From Candidatus Stahliibacteriota bacterium (GTDB taxonomy: Bacteria > Hydrothermota > Tepidihabitantia > B3-TA06): DNA of 64,000 bases. Made by a program: the position numbers and the translations under genes. Of the stretch, positions 59,741 to 64,000 are shown in pieces. The stretch spans positions 1 to 64,000 of the forward strand of contig SOJW01000010.1 in NCBI GenBank assembly GCA_004375895.1, written 5' to 3'. Every line of letters begins with the position of its first letter. Within the stretch, counting starts at the first letter, position 1. Under the pieces are notes generated by a model. It saw only the letters and a list, made by a program, of their open reading frames with translations, was not told the origin of the DNA and did not search any database.

Positions 59741-60838
59741 CTACGTCTTCGGTTGGTTTACGACCTCCTTTTCCATGTATCTGGAGTGCATGAGTGCCAA
59801 AAGTGCCGGGTAATCCAGACGGAAGCGAATCTCATCGCCAAGCTTGTAGTCTTCCTTGCTCTCGGAGACGTCCACCACCAGAAGGTCAGAGGCGCCGCCC
59901 ACGATATTTATCCCATCATCGAAAGGGATAAGATGCTCGAAGGGCGCATCCAATCGTCCAACGTTGAGCACAGCCCTTTGGGTCCTTTCACCTTCGTATC
60001 CCCACTCACCTACCTCTTCGGTCGGCGGCTCCTCACCGAACGCATTCTCCGCCATCTCTCCAATTGGGCCTGTGGGTTTTCTCTTAAGCTCAACTATCTC
60101 GACTGTAAGTGTGAACGCATCCGGTTTAAGTCCCTTGATGTATCCACCGTTGATAAGATCGGTGCCCAGAAAAAGGCTTTCACCAACCCTGAAGTGATTG
60201 ATCTCCTTGGGAAGCTGCTTGGCAAGTATATTGGGTATAGTGATGGAGGAACCTCCCGAGCACCAACGAAGGTTGGTGTTAAACTGCAGCTCTATGATCC
60301 TCTTGTAAAGTGCGAGCTGCACGAGTTTGTCGTAGGTAGGCAGTACCCCATGCATGCAGGCAAGATTGGTACCGATTCCTACAACCTCGATTCCTTTCAA
60401 CTCGAACACATCGCGATAGAACTCCAGCAACCGATCGGGCATCACCCCTTCCCTTAACTCCCCCAACTCGATCATAATAATGATACCGTGAACCTTGTTT
60501 TGCTCCAAGGCTGCCTTAGACAAGGCACGTATGGTGGCAAGCTCGGTGTTAAGGCTTATATCCGCCCATTTAACTGCGTTGGGCGCGGACTTGGGTCGCA
60601 CTGGGCGGATATAGATGGTCTCTGCCTCAGGGCATAACTTACGGATAGTCTTCAGGTTGGCAAGCCTGGAATCTGCAAAGGAACGCAGACCCAGTTCCAC
60701 CAGCAGCTTGAGGGCTGGTTTGTGTCCGCAAAGTACCTTGGTAACCGCTGTCCAGTGTATATCTCTCTTGGTGAAAAGCTTATCCAGTGCCTTGAAGTTA
60801 TGTTTGAGCACAGCTGGATCGATTAATACCCGACTCAT
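59741..60838 (-). CDS. PLP-dependent alanine/ornithine racemase-family enzyme
   Basis: 365 residues of the alanine racemase-like COG3457 group. PLP Lys in WTAVTKVLCGH (about Lys34), then a barrel with IGTNLACMHGVLPTYDKL, RWCSGGSSITIPN and HFRVGESLFLGTD, and a C-terminal beta domain. Relatives include ornithine and broad-substrate amino-acid racemases. The GNAT gene upstream overlaps by 4 bases, suggesting a two-step modification of an amino acid or D-amino acid, which is an inference. Confidence 0.87.
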   Translation of the reverse strand: MSRVLIDPAVLKHNFKALDKLFTKRDIHWTAVTKVLCGHKPALKLLVELGLRSFADSRLANLKTIRKLCPEAETIYIRPVRPKSAPNAVKWADISLNTELATIRALSKAALEQNKVHGIIIMIELGELREGVMPDRLLEFYRDVFELKGIEVVGIGTNLACMHGVLPTYDKLVQLALYKRIIELQFNTNLRWCSGGSSITIPNILAKQLPKEINHFRVGESLFLGTDLINGGYIKGLKPDAFTLTVEIVELKRKPTGPIGEMAENAFGEEPPTEEVGEWGYEGERTQRAVLNVGRLDAPFEHLIPFDDGINIVGGASDLLVVDVSESKEDYKLGDEIRFRLDYPALLALMHSRYMEKEVVNQPKT

Positions 60839-61284
60839 GTTTTCTTGTACCGCATCTCGACGTACTTGGAGGTGAACCCCAGGGTCTCGTAAAGGGTTTT
60901 TGCCGAGTTGTCGTACTCTACATGAAGAGCAACGTCTCCTTCAGCTTCGTTAATAGCCCGTTTCAGGAGGTTGGCGCCTGCCCCAAGCGGGGCCGCAGAT
61001 GAGTCGGTAGCCAGATAGACAAGAATATTCTCAGGGATATAGCCGTGCATACCAGTGGCGTTCATTACTGCAACTCCCGTGAGTGATCCATCCATTTCCT
61101 GAAGCACCACAAAGCCGCCCTTGCCTTCCGCCTTTGAGAACGCATACTCTATGGCCCCTTGTATTTGATCAGGCGGATCACGAAATTGCTTAAGGTTTTT
61201 ATGCAGAAACTCGATGATATGAGACTTCGAGTATAGATCGCTTAACTCCCTTTCTGAACGAACTATACGGCACGTTTCTTCCAC
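60835..61284 (-). CDS. GNAT family N-acetyltransferase
   Basis: 149 residues from GTG 61284 after AAAGGAG. The acetyl-CoA fold shows AEGKGGFVVLQEMDGSLTGVAVMN, then YLATDSSAAPLGAGANLLKRAINEAEGD, where the pyrophosphate-binding loop usually has Q/RxxGxG/A, and DVALHVEYDNSAKTLYETLGFTSKYVEMRY. Likely acetylates an amino group on a small molecule or peptide. It has a consensus promoter with a leader of about 100 bases, and is co-transcribed with the racemase gene. Confidence 0.88.
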   Translation of the reverse strand: MEETCRIVRSERELSDLYSKSHIIEFLHKNLKQFRDPPDQIQGAIEYAFSKAEGKGGFVVLQEMDGSLTGVAVMNATGMHGYIPENILVYLATDSSAAPLGAGANLLKRAINEAEGDVALHVEYDNSAKTLYETLGFTSKYVEMRYKKT

Positions 61285-61385
61285 AAAACTCCTTTCTTTT
61301 GTTTACAACCTGAATAACAGGAGGGAATCGAGTCGACCTATCCTGAAAAATCGAAGCCAAGTCCCCTCTCTTGCAATGATACCTT

Positions 61386-61413
61386 ATTATAGGCAATCTT
61401 AGACGGGTGTCAA
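61386..61413 (-). promoter_or_regulatory. Promoter of the GNAT-racemase operon
   Basis: Minus strand: TTGACA at 61413-61408, 16-bp spacer, TATAAT at 61391-61386; both hexamers are perfect. Unlike many others here it has a long leader (about 95 bases) with AAAGGAG. Confidence 0.8.
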
Positions 61414-61476
61414 GGGAGACCGTGCATTAAATTGCAAATATGCGAAACTTAAACGTGGGTTCCGCGGTTAGCTAAA

Positions 61477-62580
61477 CTAAACTCGCCCGGCCAACGGAAG
61501 GTGGATAGTGAAAGCAGTACCTTTGCCGACCTCGCTTTCCACATCTATTGTGCCGTTCAAGGAATCTACAATCGTCTTCACTATATAAAGCCCCAAACCG
61601 ATCCCTTTAGGGTGCTCGTCCGTGGTGCTGCGTTTGTATTTGTCGAAGATGTAAGGCAGGAGATCCGGCGCGATCCCTGCACCCTGGTCCTTAACGAGAA
61701 CCCTGATCTCCTGAGCATTGACCTGGCTTACGATACGAATCTCACCTCCTGCAGAGGTAAACTTCAAGGCATTTCCTACAAGATTGGTGAACACGCGGAA
61801 CATCTGGGTCGGGTTGCACTCAATAAACGGTATGTGGGGGCTTAGCTCTAACTCTAGCCGAACCCCCTTGTTGTCCGCATGAAGCTTGTTCATGTTGAAG
61901 ACCCGTAGAAGCACGTCGTTGATGTTAACCGACTCCCTGGTTTGCTCAAGCTTGCCCGCTTCAATCTTGGAGACAAGAAGGAAGTTTTCAACAAGACCGA
62001 GCATATCCTTGGAGGCACCCTCAATAAGGGTCACCATTTGCTTCTGACGCTCCTCGAAACCCTCTGCCTGGCTTAGGAACTCGGCTGCGGAGATAATAGT
62101 TGAGAGCGGATTCTTTAAGTCATGGGTAAGCATGGCGATGAAGTCCGCCCGCATCTGCTCGATCTGCTCACGTTCCATACGAAGATTGTATTGATCGATC
62201 GCCTGGCTGATCGTGGCAGGGAGCTGGGCGAGATGACTCATGTCTGACATCTTGGTAAGGTAATCATACGCTCCAAGCTTCATGGCGGCAACCGCGATCT
62301 TCTCGCTCCCCTGACCGGTGAGGAAGATAACAGGGGTATCCACCCCTCTAGCGTGAATCTCCTTGAGAAACTGCAGCCCGTCCATATCAATCAAAAGGAA
62401 GTCCAGAAGGATCACATCAAAGGTCTGCGCTTCAAGGTGCTTCAGGCCGTCGGCACCCCTGGCCGCGGTAACAACAGCATAGTCGAGTTCGCGCTGTTTT
62501 ACCATCCGGTGAAACGCCCACTGGTCGTACTCGTTGTCCTCGACCAGAAGCAGGCGGACCGTCGGCGTTTGACCGCTCAT
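61477..62580 (-). CDS. Hybrid response-regulator/histidine kinase
   Basis: 367 residues from ATG 62580 (MSGQTPTVRLLLVEDNEYD); a longer start at 62601 is possible. An N-terminal receiver domain (about 8-128; phospho-Asp in VILLDFLLIDMDG, LTGQGS, Lys in YLTKMSD) is followed by HisKA (His in MLTHDLKNPLSTIISAAEF) and an ATPase domain (NLVGNALKFT, VKDQGAGIAPD, GIGLGLYIVKTIVDSLNG). No membrane helices, so it is cytosolic. The receiver-first order lets a phosphorelay feed into the kinase. It follows the receiver gene by 7 bases, forming a kinase-receiver-kinase operon. Confidence 0.9.
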   Translation of the reverse strand: MSGQTPTVRLLLVEDNEYDQWAFHRMVKQRELDYAVVTAARGADGLKHLEAQTFDVILLDFLLIDMDGLQFLKEIHARGVDTPVIFLTGQGSEKIAVAAMKLGAYDYLTKMSDMSHLAQLPATISQAIDQYNLRMEREQIEQMRADFIAMLTHDLKNPLSTIISAAEFLSQAEGFEERQKQMVTLIEGASKDMLGLVENFLLVSKIEAGKLEQTRESVNINDVLLRVFNMNKLHADNKGVRLELELSPHIPFIECNPTQMFRVFTNLVGNALKFTSAGGEIRIVSQVNAQEIRVLVKDQGAGIAPDLLPYIFDKYKRSTTDEHPKGIGLGLYIVKTIVDSLNGTIDVESEVGKGTAFTIHLPLAGRV

Positions 62581-62587
62581 ATGAGCA

Positions 62588-63028
62588 TCAGGGCAGCTCA
62601 TTAAGTTCCCAGTAAAGGTTGATGGTTGCTATGGCATCCACGAACTTGTTGAAGTCTACCGGCTTAATGATGTAGGAGTTTACACCCAGGTTGTAGCTTT
62701 CGATCTTGTCCTGATCCCTTTTGGATGTAGTAAGCATCACTATAGGGATCACTTTATACTCTGGATCGCTCTTTAACCTTCTAAGAACCTCGATTCCGTT
62801 CATCTTAGGCATGTTGATGTCCAGAAGGATCAATCCCGGTCGAGGGGCCGAGGCGGGATCTGAATACTGGTTCCGGTGGTATACAAAGTCTAGGGACTCT
62901 TCGCCGTCACGAACCACATACAGGTGATTAGAGAGGTTATGCTTGGTGAATGCCCTTTTGGTTATGAGTATATCGTTCTCGTCGTCCTCGACGAGAAGTA
63001 TGTCTATAGGCTGTTTTTCAACCATCAC
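62588..63028 (-). CDS. Single-domain response regulator (Rcp1-like)
   Basis: 146 residues, receiver only: IDILLVEDDENDILITKRAF at the start, phospho-Asp in LILLDINMPKMNG, TTSKRDQDK and Lys in YIIKPVDFNKFVDAI. The long alpha4-beta5 region is like Rcp1, the partner of phytochrome-type kinases. No DNA-binding domain. ATG overlaps the upstream kinase stop by 4 bases. It likely passes phosphate between the two kinases. Confidence 0.92.
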   Translation of the reverse strand: MMVEKQPIDILLVEDDENDILITKRAFTKHNLSNHLYVVRDGEESLDFVYHRNQYSDPASAPRPGLILLDINMPKMNGIEVLRRLKSDPEYKVIPIVMLTTSKRDQDKIESYNLGVNSYIIKPVDFNKFVDAIATINLYWELNELP

Positions 63029-64000
63029 GTGCTCCTTTCAGAGTTGGCTGCCTTATCGTCCTCCTCTCTTCGCACGGGCAACGTGAAGTGGAATATTGTA
63101 CCCACTCCGAGATGAGATTCAACCCATATCCGCCCGTTGTGTTCTTCAATAACCCGTTTTACCATCGAAAGCCCCACACCCGTCCCTTCGTACGCGCCCC
63201 GCTGATGCAGGCGTTGGAATATCTTGAATATCCGTTCATAGTGGCGTTTCTCTATACCTATCCCGTTATCTGCGATCATGAACTCCCAGAACCCCACGGA
63301 GGTCTTGGCTGTGATACTTACCTGTTTGCGCGGTTTGTCGTTGAACTTAAGCCCGTTGGAGATAAGATTATAGAAGACCTCGATCATCTTGAAACGATCG
63401 CAAGGCACCAATGGAAGCGCGTCTGGATCGTAGACAACATCGGCGTTCTCGTCCAGATTGACTAACTTGATCGCCTCTTTAATCAAATCCCCTGCCGGGA
63501 CACGCTCGAACACCCCCTCTGTCCTGCTAACCGCCGAGGTCGCAAGCAGGTCATCCAACAACCTCTCCATCCGCTTGGTCGCATCTATAAGCCTTGTGAG
63601 ATAAAGCTGCCCCTCCCTGCCCAGTTTATCATGGTAGTCCACATAAAGGAACTGACTGAAACCGGAGATGGCGCGCAGCGGGGTCTTGAGGTCGTGGCTC
63701 GTCACGTAGATCATCTCCTCAAGCTCACGGGCAAAGGCGGCGGTCTTGCGGTTAGACTCCTTGAGCTCGGCTGTGCGTTGCGCAACGATTTGCTCGAGGT
63801 TCTCGTTGAGTTGCCGCAACTCCTCGCTGCGGCGGCGGTTCTCCTCGAACATGAACCGCAGATCGTCGATCATCAGGTTCAAACCGACCAGGAGTTCCGT
63901 GAACTCGTCCTCCTCCTCCGGCAGCGGGATGTTCTTGCTGAAATCGCCCACCGAGACCCGCTCCATCGCCGGCGCAATGCGGGAAAGCCGGTCGGTGACC
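63025..64000 (-). CDS. Sensor histidine kinase, 3' part (runs off the window)
   Basis: The frame is open to the end of the window; ATG 63966 is internal because an in-frame HAMP helix (VTDRLSRIAPAMERVSVGDF) crosses it. Visible: HAMP (to about 50 residues), a coiled coil (NRRRSEELRQLNENLEQIVAQRTAELKESNR), HisKA with His in VTSHDLKTPLRAISGFSQF, and ATPase motifs NLISNGLKFN, DNGIGIEKRHYERIF, GTGVGLSMVKRVIEEHNGRI. This HAMP-type layout predicts an N-terminal membrane sensor beyond the edge. Confidence 0.9.
   Translation of the reverse strand, partial: VTDRLSRIAPAMERVSVGDFSKNIPLPEEEDEFTELLVGLNLMIDDLRFMFEENRRRSEELRQLNENLEQIVAQRTAELKESNRKTAAFARELEEMIYVTSHDLKTPLRAISGFSQFLYVDYHDKLGREGQLYLTRLIDATKRMERLLDDLLATSAVSRTEGVFERVPAGDLIKEAIKLVNLDENADVVYDPDALPLVPCDRFKMIEVFYNLISNGLKFNDKPRKQVSITAKTSVGFWEFMIADNGIGIEKRHYERIFKIFQRLHQRGAYEGTGVGLSMVKRVIEEHNGRIWVESHLGVGTIFHFTLPVRREEDDKAANSERST

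Overview
The window looks like a chromosome segment of an uncultured Gram-negative bacterium. Direct hints are genes for lipopolysaccharide acylation and export (LpxL-like, LptC-like, OstA/LptA-like, LptB), OmpA- and PorV-like outer-membrane barrels, and two secreted proteins ending in type-IX-secretion-like C-terminal sorting domains. Together with a large Hdr/MvhD electron-transfer operon this resembles candidate phyla around the FCB group, such as WOR-3/Stahlbacteria or TA06. That placement is an inference from gene content, not a phylogeny. Most genes look moderately GC-rich. The TPR gene at 11.7-13.3 kb and the two-gene cassette at 43.0-44.7 kb are clearly more AT-rich.

Layout: 0-3.4 kb holds cold-shock protein, folK, a deoxynucleoside kinase, panB and a secreted barrel-like protein. 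3.5-8.4 kb (minus) holds a sorting-domain protein, the clpX-clpP-tig operon and tRNA-Leu. 8.5-15.6 kb holds a transposase remnant, lepB, a flavin reductase, dgt, a TPR membrane protein, a 45-aa membrane protein, two LEA14-like lipoproteins and a nitroreductase. 15.9-25.7 kb holds a PorV-OmpA fusion, an acyl-carrier-like protein with a TPR protein, a candidate small RNA, an NHL-repeat protein, a second barrel, a SurA-like foldase and a GalT-like enzyme. 26-36.5 kb holds tRNA-Gly, surface-polysaccharide genes (WecA-like, UDP-galactopyranose-mutase-like, GT2, sugar-nucleotide epimerase), a PlsC-like acyltransferase, purC and an FAD oxidoreductase. 36.6-42.6 kb is pyrG, lpxL-like, lptC, ostA, lptB and rpoN. 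43.0-44.7 kb is a DUF4365 nuclease-like gene with an unknown partner. 46.4-56.0 kb (minus) is one operon: hdrC, hdrB, two giant HdrA flavoproteins, mvhD, an FrhB/FdhB-like iron-sulfur protein and a PrcB-like lipoprotein. The end holds lipoproteins (one broken), tRNA-Lys, an HtrA-like protease, a half-size EamA protein, a PLP racemase with a GNAT, and two histidine kinases flanking a receiver protein.

Promoters are unusually readable: most transcription units have TTGAC(A/T), a 16-17 bp spacer and a TAnnnT box. In about nine of them the -10 box ends only 5-9 bases before the start codon, so the mRNAs should be leaderless or nearly so; others have a normal leader and Shine-Dalgarno site. Intergenic regions are filled with short dispersed repeats, including a hairpin family whose stems vary in a base-pair-preserving way.

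Most promising for novelty: (1) a ~196-nt candidate small RNA at 19861-20056 (minus) with consensus promoter, strong terminator and two copies of an anti-Shine-Dalgarno-like CCUCCUCUGA motif; (2) the AT-rich DUF4365 plus unknown-protein pair; (3) the Hdr operon with an HdrA carrying a GltD/NfnB-like insertion; (4) the recurrent leaderless promoter layout; (5) the covarying hairpin repeats.
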